From Nitrospirota bacterium (GTDB taxonomy: Bacteria > UBA2233): a stretch of DNA of 64,000 nucleotides. The translations under genes were made by a program, and so were the position numbers. This document shows positions 33,961 to 43,657 of this stretch, one piece after another. The notes beneath the pieces are model-generated. The model saw nothing but the letters and a program-made list of their open reading frames with translations, had not been told where the DNA came from and did no database searches. Each line of letters starts with the position of its first letter. Positions within the stretch are counted from its first letter, which is position 1. The DNA is taken from the NCBI GenBank assembly GCA_011620345.1, contig WOZJ01000050.1, forward strand, positions 35,812-99,811, given 5' to 3'.

Positions 33961-34189
33961 CCGGTATATCCCGCTTAGCCGGCGTGGCCGGAAAGAAAGT
34001 TATGCCCGTCGTGGCAAGGAAAGCTGGAGCTTTTCTGGTAGGCCATGAAGGCGTTACTATGAAGAATACCTTGTTATTATCCTCAGGGCCGGCCAGGCTT
34101 TTCCCTGTTGCCCTAGAAATCCTTCCTCCTTAAGGGGGGATCGTCAAGTTTGTTGAGGTGCTTAACCTGATCCTGAAGAAATCCCCTCG

Positions 34190-35452
34190 ATGAAGCTCCC
34201 CAGCACGCTTCGTGCTTTCCGGTCGTACAACTATAGGCTATTCTTTGTCGGCCAGGGCATCTCGCTCGTTGGAAGCTGGATGCAGCAGGTGGCGCTTGGA
34301 TGGCTTGTGTACCGGCTTACTTCGTCTCCTTGGTACCTAGGGCTCGTGGGTTTTTTAGACCAAATTCCGATCTTCTTGTTCGCCCCAATTGGCGGGGTCA
34401 TCTCGGACCGCTTCGATCGAAGAAAAGTGCTGATCGTCTCCCAGGCGCTTGCGATGCTCCAGGCGTTTTTGCTTGCACTGCTCGTGTTCTCTGGGAGGGC
34501 TTCGGTGGCATGGATCTTTCCCTTGGCCTTTATGCTGGGCGTTGCCCACGCGCTCGATGTGCCCACGCGCCAGGCCTTTGTCTTGGACATGATCGATCGC
34601 GCCGAGGACCTAGGCAACGCGATCGCGCTCAACTCCTCGATGGTGAACGTGGCGCGCTTCTTGGGGCCGATGGTTGCCGGCGGGCTGATCGCGGCCGTGG
34701 GGGAGGGGTGGTGTTTTCTTCTGAACGCGCTTAGCTATTTGGCGGTGATCGGCTCGCTCATCATGATGCAAACCCGAAAGGGTGTAAGAATTACCCCAAA
34801 CCAGCCCTTTCTCACCGCGTTCAAGGAAGGCTTTAGCTATACGTTCGGCTTCTTGCCGCTACGCACGATCGTAATCTACCTAGGACTCATCAGCCTTGTG
34901 GGTGTTCCCTACCAGACGCTGGCGCCGGTGTTTGCCAGGGATGTCTTTCATGGAGGTCCAAACACGCTTGGGGCTTTGATGGCCGCCTCTGGGGTTGGGG
35001 CGCTAGCGGGTGCGCTGTACCTTGCCTCGCGAAAGAGAGTGCTTGGTCTTGGCCACCACATCCGGGCGGCAGGGTTCTTGTTCGGGGTTGCGCTCATTGC
35101 TTACGCGCTTTCTGGCACGCTCTGGCTCTCGCTTTGCTTCCTTGCGCTCATAGGTTTCGGGATGATCATTCAGATGGCCGCATCAAACACGCTCTTACAG
35201 ATGATTGCCGAGGACGACAAACGAGGAAGGGTGATGAGTTTCTTTGCCATGGCCTTCCGGGGCATGGTGCCATTTGGCAGCCTATTGGCTGGAACGCTAG
35301 CGTCAAATTTTGGGGCGCCAACGAGCGTTTTGATGGGCGGGCTGGCCGCGCTGGTAGGGGCGGGGTGGTTTTCTTTGGAATTGCCGAAAATGCGCGTTTC
35401 GCTTCAGGCCGTGTACCAAAAGAAGGGCCTCCTCAAGACTACTTCGAGCTAA
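34190..35452 (+). CDS. MFS transporter, EntS-like (MFS_3) family
   Basis: 420 residues with about 12 hydrophobic helices. 'FRSYNYRLFFVGQGISLVGSW' at the N-terminus and the loop motif 'GGVISDRFDRRKVLI' identify the MFS_3 exporters related to EntS and macrolide-efflux proteins. The substrate is unknown. Its stop overlaps the convergent bioA stop by 4 bp. The 229-bp region upstream holds no recognisable gene. Confidence 0.88.
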   Translation: MKLPSTLRAFRSYNYRLFFVGQGISLVGSWMQQVALGWLVYRLTSSPWYLGLVGFLDQIPIFLFAPIGGVISDRFDRRKVLIVSQALAMLQAFLLALLVFSGRASVAWIFPLAFMLGVAHALDVPTRQAFVLDMIDRAEDLGNAIALNSSMVNVARFLGPMVAGGLIAAVGEGWCFLLNALSYLAVIGSLIMMQTRKGVRITPNQPFLTAFKEGFSYTFGFLPLRTIVIYLGLISLVGVPYQTLAPVFARDVFHGGPNTLGALMAASGVGALAGALYLASRKRVLGLGHHIRAAGFLFGVALIAYALSGTLWLSLCFLALIGFGMIIQMAASNTLLQMIAEDDKRGRVMSFFAMAFRGMVPFGSLLAGTLASNFGAPTSVLMGGLAALVGAGWFSLELPKMRVSLQAVYQKKGLLKTTSS

Positions 35453-36792
35453 AGGGATTCCATGGTTGCTTTGAGTGAATCAAAAAGAATGCCTACGAGC
35501 TCTCTTAGCGTTTCCTCCTCGATTGCCAAAGGCGGCATCAAAACGAGCACGTCCCCCAAAGGCCTTACCAGCGCCCCGCGTTTTCTCGCCTCTAGCGTGA
35601 CCCTGTGGCCTAGACAGAGTTCCTCCGGAAAAGGCTTTTTGTTATTTCTGTCTTGGACAAGCTCAATCCCAACCATGAACCCAAGCCGCCTCACCTCGCC
35701 AACGTAAGGAAGCGAAGCAAACTTCAAGAGCTCTTCTTTAAGTGCGTTTGCCTTTAAGGCGAGGCGCTCGAGCGTCCGGTCTTTCTCGAAGAGATCAAGG
35801 CTGGCCAAAGCGGCCGCTGAAGCGAGCGGGTTGCCCGTGTAGGTGTGGCCGTGGTAGAACGTCGTGCCCAAAAAGGCCTCGAAGACCCGCTCGGTAGCGA
35901 GCGTTGCCGCAAGCGGCAGGTATCCGCCCGTTACCCCCTTGGCGAGCGTTAAAATATCTGGGCTGACGCTCTCGTGTTCGCAAGCAAACATCCTGCCCGT
36001 ACGCCCGAACCCTGTCGCCACCTCGTCTACGATCATCAAGACGCCAAGCTGTGCCGAGAGCTCCCGGACTTTCCTAAGGTACCCTTCCGGGTGGACAATC
36101 ATCCCGCCTGCCGCCTGGATCTTGGGCTCCAAGATAACCGCGCATGCCTGTTTGTGGTGCTCAAAGAAAACCCTTTCGAGCGCGTTGAAACACTCGTGAT
36201 CGCACGATTCCTGGTGTTGACCCCAGGGACAGCGGAAGCAGTAAGGGGCCTGGGCTTGGATGCTTTCAAAGAGCAAAGGCTCGAACAGCCTATGGAAGGC
36301 GGCGATCCCGCCAACGCTGACCGCGCCCAGCGTGTCGCCGTGGTAGGCGTTCGTGAGGCAAAGGAATGTGGTTCGTTGGCTTTCGCCCAAGTTTCGCCAG
36401 TACTGAAAAGCCATCTTAAGCGCGATCTCGACGGCCGCCGCGCCCGTGTCCGAGTAGAACACGCGGTTTAAGCCTTGCGGCGCAACATCGATGAGGCGCC
36501 CGGCCAGCAGGATACCAGGAGGGTGGCTGGCCCCAAGCATCGTCGAGTGCTCCAAGCGGGCTAGCTGTTCTTTGATCGCTTGGTTGATCTCTGGCCGGTT
36601 GTGGCCGTGAACATTAACCCAAAGCGAGGAGACGCCGTCGATGTAGCGCTTTCCTTCCGTATCGAACAGGAACACGCCCTCGGCTCGATCGATGATGAGC
36701 TGGTCCTCCTCGAGCCACCTGGCCATGGGGGTGAAAGGGTGCCAGAGGTGGCGGTTGCCGAGCTCGGCAAGCGTACGCGTTCGCAATTCCAT
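35449..36792 (-). CDS. bioA: Adenosylmethionine-8-amino-7-oxononanoate aminotransferase
   Basis: 447 residues, PLP-dependent conversion of KAPA to DAPA using SAM in biotin synthesis. Starts 'MELRTRTLAELGNRHLWHPF', with 'WVNVHGHNRPEI' and 'SDTGAAAVEIALKMAFQYW'; the PLP Lys lies in 'LTLAKGVTGGYLPL', and 'TFYHGHTYTGNPLA' follows. Ribosome site GGGGAAGAG. Downstream of bioF by 20 bp; bioB and bioD are not in the window. Confidence 0.95.
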   Translation of the reverse strand: MELRTRTLAELGNRHLWHPFTPMARWLEEDQLIIDRAEGVFLFDTEGKRYIDGVSSLWVNVHGHNRPEINQAIKEQLARLEHSTMLGASHPPGILLAGRLIDVAPQGLNRVFYSDTGAAAVEIALKMAFQYWRNLGESQRTTFLCLTNAYHGDTLGAVSVGGIAAFHRLFEPLLFESIQAQAPYCFRCPWGQHQESCDHECFNALERVFFEHHKQACAVILEPKIQAAGGMIVHPEGYLRKVRELSAQLGVLMIVDEVATGFGRTGRMFACEHESVSPDILTLAKGVTGGYLPLAATLATERVFEAFLGTTFYHGHTYTGNPLASAAALASLDLFEKDRTLERLALKANALKEELLKFASLPYVGEVRRLGFMVGIELVQDRNNKKPFPEELCLGHRVTLEARKRGALVRPLGDVLVLMPPLAIEEETLRELVGILFDSLKATMESL

Positions 36793-36812
36793 GAAGCTCT
36801 TCCCCTACACGT

Positions 36813-37979
<1,167 letters not shown>

Positions 37980-38181
37980 GGCGTTACTCTAAAAAAAAAG
38001 AAAAACATAATTCTAAGGGGTATACGGTGCTTCAAATGTCTCATTGTAGCTTCCGGAGCGGATCTTTGCCAACACCTTAAGCAAGTTGGCGAGGACAGCC
38101 AGGGAACCTGCAGGCATGACTTGTTCGAGGGCCCGTGGCCTCGATTTATATTCCAATCAACCTATCAAAGTGAGGCTAGGC

Positions 38182-39303
38182 ATGCATTATCCGAACCTCT
38201 TCCAAGCGTTTTCTCTTAAGGGCATCCAGATCAAGAGCCGGATCGTTCTTGCCCCGATGTACACTGGCTGGTACCAAGAAGACGGGGTCCCTTCGGAGTG
38301 GATGATTGAGCTGTACGCAAAGCGGGCGCGAGCGCTGGTAGGCCTTAGCGTCGTCGAATGCGCGGCCGTCAACGAGAGCGCGAAAGGAAGCCGCTACATG
38401 CTCCGGACAGATCAAGACCGATTTATACCAGAGCTTGCAAGGTTGGCAAGGGCTATCGAAAAAAACGAAAGCGTTCCCATCCTGCAGCTTTACCACGCTG
38501 GAAGGTACGGGCTTGGCGAACGACCTAAGGCCCCCTCGGCCGAGCCCTTCTTCAGGTCCAAGGTAGGCTACATCACTCCCGAAGCGCTGACGGAGAAAGA
38601 GATCGAAGGCATCGTCCAAGAGTTTGCCATGGGAGCAAAGAGGGCGATCGACGCCGGGTTTGCCGGCATCGAGGTCCACGGGGCGACGGGGTACTTGATC
38701 GTACAGTTCTTGTCGCCTAGGATGAACAAGCGCCTGGATGCCTACGGAGGCCCGCTAGAGAACCGGGCGCGTTTTTACCTTGAAGTCGTCCGGTCGATTC
38801 GAGATGCGATAGGGAAGGACCCCGTGCTCGGGTGCCGGTTTATGCCGGACGAATGGGCGGATGGCGGGTTTGGGCTTGGTGAGGCTAAAACCCTGGCTAA
38901 ATGGCTCGAGGCGTGCGGCGTCGATTACCTCTCTTGCAATGCGGGTACGTACGAATCCTGGTCCAGGACAGAAATTAAAAGGATCATCGCCAAGCCGGGC
39001 TACCAGGTTGACGTTGTCCATGAGGTCAAAAAGGCGGTGAACCTCCCCGTATTCACGAACGGAAGGTTCGTTTCACCCGATTTGGCGGAAAGCGTGCTCG
39101 ATGAGGGAAAGGCCGATGCCGTGGCCTTGGCTAGGCCGCTCTTTGCCGACCCGGAGTATGCGCTCAAGGCCTTTGAAGGTCGACAAGGGGATATTGTAAC
39201 GTGTAAAGGGGATGGGATATGCACTAGGCAGGTTCAGCAGGGCAAATGGGCTGTCTGCTCGCAATGGAAAGAGCCCCCTTGGGGGTTACGCAGCAAGCGC
39301 TAA
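38182..39303 (+). CDS. NADH:flavin oxidoreductase (Old Yellow Enzyme family), single-domain
   Basis: 373 residues from ATG 38182. TIM-barrel OYE landmarks: 'SRIVLAPMYTGW', 'LQLYHAGRYG', 'DAGFAGIEVHGATGYL', 'RMNKRLDAYGGPLENR' and 'ARPLFADPEY'. The C-terminus keeps Cys341, Cys347 and Cys359 ('CKGDGIC', then a Cx11C spacing), resembling three of the four cluster cysteines of 2,4-dienoyl-CoA reductases, but the large flavodoxin-like C-domain of that group is absent. It may reduce enoyl compounds with FMN. Downstream comes an SDR gene on the same strand. Confidence 0.88.
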   Translation: MHYPNLFQAFSLKGIQIKSRIVLAPMYTGWYQEDGVPSEWMIELYAKRARALVGLSVVECAAVNESAKGSRYMLRTDQDRFIPELARLARAIEKNESVPILQLYHAGRYGLGERPKAPSAEPFFRSKVGYITPEALTEKEIEGIVQEFAMGAKRAIDAGFAGIEVHGATGYLIVQFLSPRMNKRLDAYGGPLENRARFYLEVVRSIRDAIGKDPVLGCRFMPDEWADGGFGLGEAKTLAKWLEACGVDYLSCNAGTYESWSRTEIKRIIAKPGYQVDVVHEVKKAVNLPVFTNGRFVSPDLAESVLDEGKADAVALARPLFADPEYALKAFEGRQGDIVTCKGDGICTRQVQQGKWAVCSQWKEPPWGLRSKR

Positions 39304-39398
39304 AGGCTTCCTACGCTGACGGGGTTTTGACAAGCGCCGTGTTTTATGCTTTCGGCTCGTTTTCGCATACACCGAAAAATCAAAAAAAGGGAAGCGGT

Positions 39399-40145
39399 AT
39401 GGTTCTTGAAGGAAAAGTCGCGATGGTTACGGCTTCATCGAGAGGGATTGGGCTCGAGATCGCAAGGTACTTTTCTAGGGAGGGGGCCAAGATCGCCATG
39501 ACCTCCAGAAGGCTCGAAAACGTCTCAAGGGCGGCAGAGCAGATTGGGGCGTTTCCCATTCAGGCCCATGCAGGCGACCCTGACCAGGCAGGGGCCGCCT
39601 TCGAGGCCTGTCTTAAGCATTTCGGCAGGCTCGACATCCTCGTGAACAACGCGGCCTCCAACCCCTCCATGAGCCCCGTTCACGAAACCCCTGTCGAGCT
39701 CTGGGGTAAGATTCTAGGCGTTGGGCTAACGGGAAACTTTTTAATGAGCCAGCTGGCCGCTCGGCATTTCATCGCAAGCGCCACGAAGGGCGTGATCCTC
39801 AACATCGCTTCGATCGCGGGTCTCAGGGCGAGCCCGCTTTTGGGGGCCTACGGGGCGGCCAAGGCGGGGCTCATCTCGCTTACCAAGACAATGGCGGTAG
39901 AGCTCGCGGGCTACGGGATACGGGTGAACGCTATCGCGCCAGGCGTCGTACGAACGCGCTTTGCCGGGGCGCTCGTCGATATGTTCGAAGCGGGCCAGAG
40001 TGCGGCCAACCCCCTTTTAACCATTCCACTGGGTAGGGTAGGAGAGGCCTCCGAGGTGGCAGAGCTTGCGCTCTTTCTCGCTTCCGACAAGGCCAGCTAC
40101 ATCACGGGGGGCGTGTACCCGATCGACGGAGGCTCTTCGGCCTAA
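39399..40145 (+). CDS. Short-chain dehydrogenase/reductase (FabG-like)
   Basis: 248 residues from ATG 39399 behind AAAGGGAAG; a longer in-frame version overlapping the upstream gene is unlikely. NAD(P) motif 'TASSRGIGLEIA', 'NNAAS', catalytic Ser in 'LNIASIAGLRA' and the YxxxK motif in 'GAYGAAKAGLISL'. The C-terminal 'YITGGVYPIDGGSS' is classical. It probably acts with the OYE protein on a carbonyl or hydroxyacyl substrate. The stop overlaps sdhB (convergent) by 4 bp. Confidence 0.9.
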   Translation: MVLEGKVAMVTASSRGIGLEIARYFSREGAKIAMTSRRLENVSRAAEQIGAFPIQAHAGDPDQAGAAFEACLKHFGRLDILVNNAASNPSMSPVHETPVELWGKILGVGLTGNFLMSQLAARHFIASATKGVILNIASIAGLRASPLLGAYGAAKAGLISLTKTMAVELAGYGIRVNAIAPGVVRTRFAGALVDMFEAGQSAANPLLTIPLGRVGEASEVAELALFLASDKASYITGGVYPIDGGSSA

Positions 40146-40975
40146 TCGCCAGATAGACTGGTGTCCTCAGGGGTCACCGTGCGCTCGGGCGGCCTTGGCG
40201 CCCCTTCAGGCGGGGCGGCTTCCCAGGAAACGGGCGGGCCCAAGGTTGCCTTGCGCTTCCGAAACAGTCCGAAGTACGAGGCGATTAACGCCCGCTTCAG
40301 CCGTTGAATTCCGAGCGCCGGGTCTACCCCTTTTGGACATGCTTCGGAACATGCACCCGCCAAATGGCAGTTCCAGACGCCGTGAGGCCTGTCGAGAGAC
40401 TCTTTTCTTTTTGCAAACCCTTCATCGCGGTTATCGGCACTGTAGCGCCAGGCCTGGGCAAGCGCCTGCGGACCCAAGAAGGTGGGGTCGGAGGCGCAGG
40501 TTGGGCAGCCAGAGACGCAAATCCCGCACTTGATGCAGTAACTGAATTTCAGGAACGCTTCGAGTTCGTCTGGACGCTGCACAATAGGCCGCGTGTCGTC
40601 CGGCTCTTCGCTCCTGATTAAGTACGGAAGGACGGTCCTGTGGCGATCAAAGAGGCTGCTTAAATCGACTACGAGGTCTTTGACCACCGGGAAGTTGGGC
40701 AGCGGCTTGATGATAAGCTCTTGCTTGCCGATCTCGTGGATTTGGGTATGGCATGCGAGGTAGGGGTAGCCGTTGACGAACATCGCGCAACTGCCGCAGA
40801 TTCCCATTCTGCAAGAGGCCCTGAAGGCGAGCGAACCGTCCAGGTTTTCTTTGATGAACATGAGGGCGTCTAGTATGGTCATTCCCTCTTTTTGCGGAAC
40901 TTCGTACTGTTCGATCCTTGGCGGCAACCCATTGGAAGCGTACCGCTGTACCTTGACGGAAACCCGTCGTTCCAT
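40142..40975 (-). CDS. sdhB: Succinate dehydrogenase/fumarate reductase iron-sulfur subunit
   Basis: 277 residues with three cluster motifs: [2Fe-2S] Cys55, 60, 63 and 75 ('CRMGICGSC'), [4Fe-4S] Cys147, 150, 153 and 157 ('CIKCGICVSGCP'), and [3Fe-4S] Cys203, 209 and 213 ('CHLAGACSEACP' with Cys157 region). It carries electrons from the FAD subunit to the quinone site. It has a Pro-rich C-terminal extension of about 30 residues beyond the usual end. Last gene of the A-C-D-B operon. Confidence 0.94.
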   Translation of the reverse strand: MERRVSVKVQRYASNGLPPRIEQYEVPQKEGMTILDALMFIKENLDGSLAFRASCRMGICGSCAMFVNGYPYLACHTQIHEIGKQELIIKPLPNFPVVKDLVVDLSSLFDRHRTVLPYLIRSEEPDDTRPIVQRPDELEAFLKFSYCIKCGICVSGCPTCASDPTFLGPQALAQAWRYSADNRDEGFAKRKESLDRPHGVWNCHLAGACSEACPKGVDPALGIQRLKRALIASYFGLFRKRKATLGPPVSWEAAPPEGAPRPPERTVTPEDTSLSGD

Positions 40976-40998
40976 TCGCCCACCTCCATAAGGCTAGG

Positions 40999-41361
40999 TT
41001 AAACCAAGAAAAACCCGACACTCACGGCAGTTCCGAGAAAGAACAAGAACAGCCCAAGGCTCCAAACGAGCATATTGATGGAAGATAGCGTGCGGCTCGA
41101 GGCCCATACCTCCATCAAAACCGCTCGAAGCCCGTAGAAGCCATGGTAGAGGGCCAAGCCTAGGAACACGACGTAGAATGCCACGAACAAGGGAGCATGG
41201 CCGCGTTTGAGAACCTCTTGAAACACAAGGGGGTCTTTGTAGCCCATGCCAAAACGCGGCAAGAGGGTGTCCATGTGCATCCCAAGCATGTGAACGCCAA
41301 GGAGCGCGACCAAGAAAAGCCCCGTAAAGAGTTGGAAAAACCATCCGAGCCCTTCTTTCAT
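40999..41361 (-). CDS. sdhD: Succinate dehydrogenase/fumarate reductase membrane anchor subunit
   Basis: 120 residues from ATG 41361, which has an ideal AAAGGAGGC ribosome site lying over the sdhC stop. Three TM helices; 'LGVHMLGMHMD' carries candidate heme His residues and 'LYHGFYGLRAVLME' is the conserved helix-II/III block of SdhD. It anchors the enzyme and helps form the quinone and heme b site with SdhC. Confidence 0.85.
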   Translation of the reverse strand: MKEGLGWFFQLFTGLFLVALLGVHMLGMHMDTLLPRFGMGYKDPLVFQEVLKRGHAPLFVAFYVVFLGLALYHGFYGLRAVLMEVWASSRTLSSINMLVWSLGLFLFFLGTAVSVGFFLV

Positions 41362-41372
41362 GCCAGCCTCCT

Positions 41373-41816
41373 TTAGACGAGGAACATGTCGCAAAAGGCC
41401 ACGAACGCGCCCACAACGGCCAGGACGACGACCAGGAACGCGACGGGCCGAAAATCCCTTAGGCCATAGCTGTAAGGGAATACGGGAGGGGTAGGTTTGC
41501 CCAGCAGGTAGCCCAACTCCTGGAAGATTAGCCGGACGCCGTTGAGCGCGTGGAACACGAACCCAGCGAACACGAGGTACTCGCCAAAACGAAATGCAGG
41601 ATGGTGCAGGAAGCCCATGGTCGCTTTCCAGGCCGGCTCTCCAAAAATCCGTGTCGACGTGGCAAAGATGTGAAGGACTAAGTAGAACAGCACGCCTAGA
41701 CCCGTAAGGCGGTGGAGGGTGTAGAGGTAGCGCTCAAGCCCGTACCTACCGGCCCATCCCCAGCCGACGATCCCTAGGTCGTTTTGAACGGGCCTTGCCT
41801 TGAGCGGAATCGCCAT
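41373..41816 (-). CDS. sdhC: Succinate dehydrogenase cytochrome b556-type subunit
   Basis: 147 residues from ATG 41816 (ribosome site GGGGGAG). The segment 'LYTLHRLTGLGVLFYLVLHI' holds the conserved HRxTG motif and a heme-ligand His; two further TM helices follow. A longer in-frame start would overlap sdhA. Between sdhA and sdhD in the operon; its stop lies 11 bp before the sdhD start. Confidence 0.88.
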   Translation of the reverse strand: MAIPLKARPVQNDLGIVGWGWAGRYGLERYLYTLHRLTGLGVLFYLVLHIFATSTRIFGEPAWKATMGFLHHPAFRFGEYLVFAGFVFHALNGVRLIFQELGYLLGKPTPPVFPYSYGLRDFRPVAFLVVVLAVVGAFVAFCDMFLV

Positions 41817-41832
41817 GGCTTCTCCCCCTTTG

Positions 41833-43548
41833 TTAGTATGTCCGCTCGACGGGCTTCCAGTAAGTAAGGCGGACATCACTCGTCCCAAACTGCAGCCGGC
41901 CGTTTTCGAGCGAACAGAGCGTGTGCTTCAAGAAACGCTCGTCGTCGCGTTTGGGGTAGTCCTTCCTAAAATGCCCCCCGCGCGATTCGGTACGCCTAAG
42001 CGCCCCTTCGACGACCACCTCGGCCAACAAGAGCATGTTCTCTAGCTCTAGGACGCTCATGAGATCCGTGTTATACACCAAAGACTTGTCGGTGAGCTGG
42101 ACGTGCTCGAAGCGTTGTTTGAGTTCCTGGACCTTGGCGAGCGTCTTTTGGATGCCCGTTTCGTCCCGGAACACGCCAACCCCTTCATCCATTGCTGCCC
42201 TAAGCTCGTTCCTTATGGCGTAAGGGTTTTCCGACCCACGCTTTTCGAAAAACCGGCCGAAGGCCCGCCATTCGGCCTCGGTCGCCTCCTTTTCGGAAAC
42301 CTTAGGCGGAGTCCCAAGCTTTGAGATGTCCCCTAAGACGGCCTGCCCGACGATCCTGCCCCAGACCAGACATTCGGCCGTGGAGTTTGACCCCAAACGG
42401 TTCGCCCCGTGCAAGGACACGCAGGCTGCCTCTCCCGCGGCGTACACACCGGGCAAGGGGGTTCTTCCATTGATGTCGACGTGAACTCCCCCCATGGAGT
42501 AATGCGCGGCCGGACGGATGGGGATTGGCTTTTCGATCGGATCTACCCCTACGAACTTGATGGCCACCTCCCTAATCAACGGAAGGCGCTCGTTGATCGT
42601 CTTTGCCCCTAGATGGCGCAAATCCAGCGCGATGTACCCCATCCTCTCGGGCCCTTCAAACCCTCGGCCCTCGAGGATTTCCGTCATTTCCGCCCTGGCA
42701 ACGATATCCCTCGGGGCTAGTTCCATCTTGGCCTTCGCGTAGCGCTCCATGAAGCGTGCGCCAAGGGCGTTCTTCAAGTACCCCCCTTCGCCTCGGGCGC
42801 CCTCTGTAATGAGTACGCCGGACGGGACGAGCCCTGTGGGGTGAAACTGAACAAACTCCATGTCTTTTAGATGAAGCCCAGCCCTCAAAGCGAGCGCCGC
42901 ACCATCGCCCGTTGCCGTGATCGAGTAGGTCGTGAAGCTGTACATCCTGCAGCACCCGCCCGTTGCGATGATGAGCGCCTTGGCCCGGATGAGGAAAAAC
43001 CCGCCCGTGTTGAGGTCCCAAGCGGCGAGCGCGCAGAAAGCCCCATCCTTGACAATCAGCTCGGCCGCGAACATATCGGGATAGAGCGTGACCTGGCCGT
43101 AACGCTGGAGCGTGTCGTAGAGTGTCTGGACCTCGAAGAACCCAGTCTTGTCCGCGGCATAAACAGTTCGGTCGACGCTGTGCCCCCCAAAGGGCCTGTA
43201 CGCGGCCGACCCGTCTTCCCTGCGGGACCATGGGATGCCCAGGTGGTCTAAAAAGAATATTTCCTTTGGTATCGTCTCGACAAACCGAAACACGACGTCC
43301 TGGTCCGCAAGAAAATCCGAACCTTTTACCGTATCCCAGGCATGAAGATCTAGGGAATCCCCGCCTTCGGGGTGAAGGACGGCCGCCGTTCCGCCCTCTG
43401 CGCATACCGAGTGCGGCCTCAAGATGTGGGTTTTTGAAACGAGCCCGATGTCGATCCGCCCTTGAGAGGCTAAAGCAAGCTCCAACGCGGCGCGCATGCC
43501 CGCAAGCCCAGACCCCAAAATAACGACGTCATGGTTTCTTTGTTCCAC
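41833..43548 (-). CDS. sdhA: Succinate dehydrogenase/fumarate reductase flavoprotein subunit
   Basis: 571 residues. FAD motif 'VVILGSGLAGMRAALELA'; the covalent-flavin His lies in 'ILRPHSVCAEGG'. Catalytic segments are 'GGHSVDRTVY', 'ARGEGGYLKNA', 'HYSMGGVHVDING' and 'SLHGANRLGSNS'. It interconverts succinate and fumarate; direction cannot be told from sequence. First gene of a minus-strand operon ordered A-C-D-B, unlike the common C-D-A-B or A-B-C-D orders. Confidence 0.95.
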   Translation of the reverse strand: MEQRNHDVVILGSGLAGMRAALELALASQGRIDIGLVSKTHILRPHSVCAEGGTAAVLHPEGGDSLDLHAWDTVKGSDFLADQDVVFRFVETIPKEIFFLDHLGIPWSRREDGSAAYRPFGGHSVDRTVYAADKTGFFEVQTLYDTLQRYGQVTLYPDMFAAELIVKDGAFCALAAWDLNTGGFFLIRAKALIIATGGCCRMYSFTTYSITATGDGAALALRAGLHLKDMEFVQFHPTGLVPSGVLITEGARGEGGYLKNALGARFMERYAKAKMELAPRDIVARAEMTEILEGRGFEGPERMGYIALDLRHLGAKTINERLPLIREVAIKFVGVDPIEKPIPIRPAAHYSMGGVHVDINGRTPLPGVYAAGEAACVSLHGANRLGSNSTAECLVWGRIVGQAVLGDISKLGTPPKVSEKEATEAEWRAFGRFFEKRGSENPYAIRNELRAAMDEGVGVFRDETGIQKTLAKVQELKQRFEHVQLTDKSLVYNTDLMSVLELENMLLLAEVVVEGALRRTESRGGHFRKDYPKRDDERFLKHTLCSLENGRLQFGTSDVRLTYWKPVERTY

Positions 43549-43657
43549 GCCGCCTCCTTGTATGCCGGTTGATATTCGTATGCATTATACGACGAATCAT
43601 TGTGCTGATCAACGGCAAGAAGGCGTGCAGATGCTCCTTGGTAGGGCTTCGAGTTTG

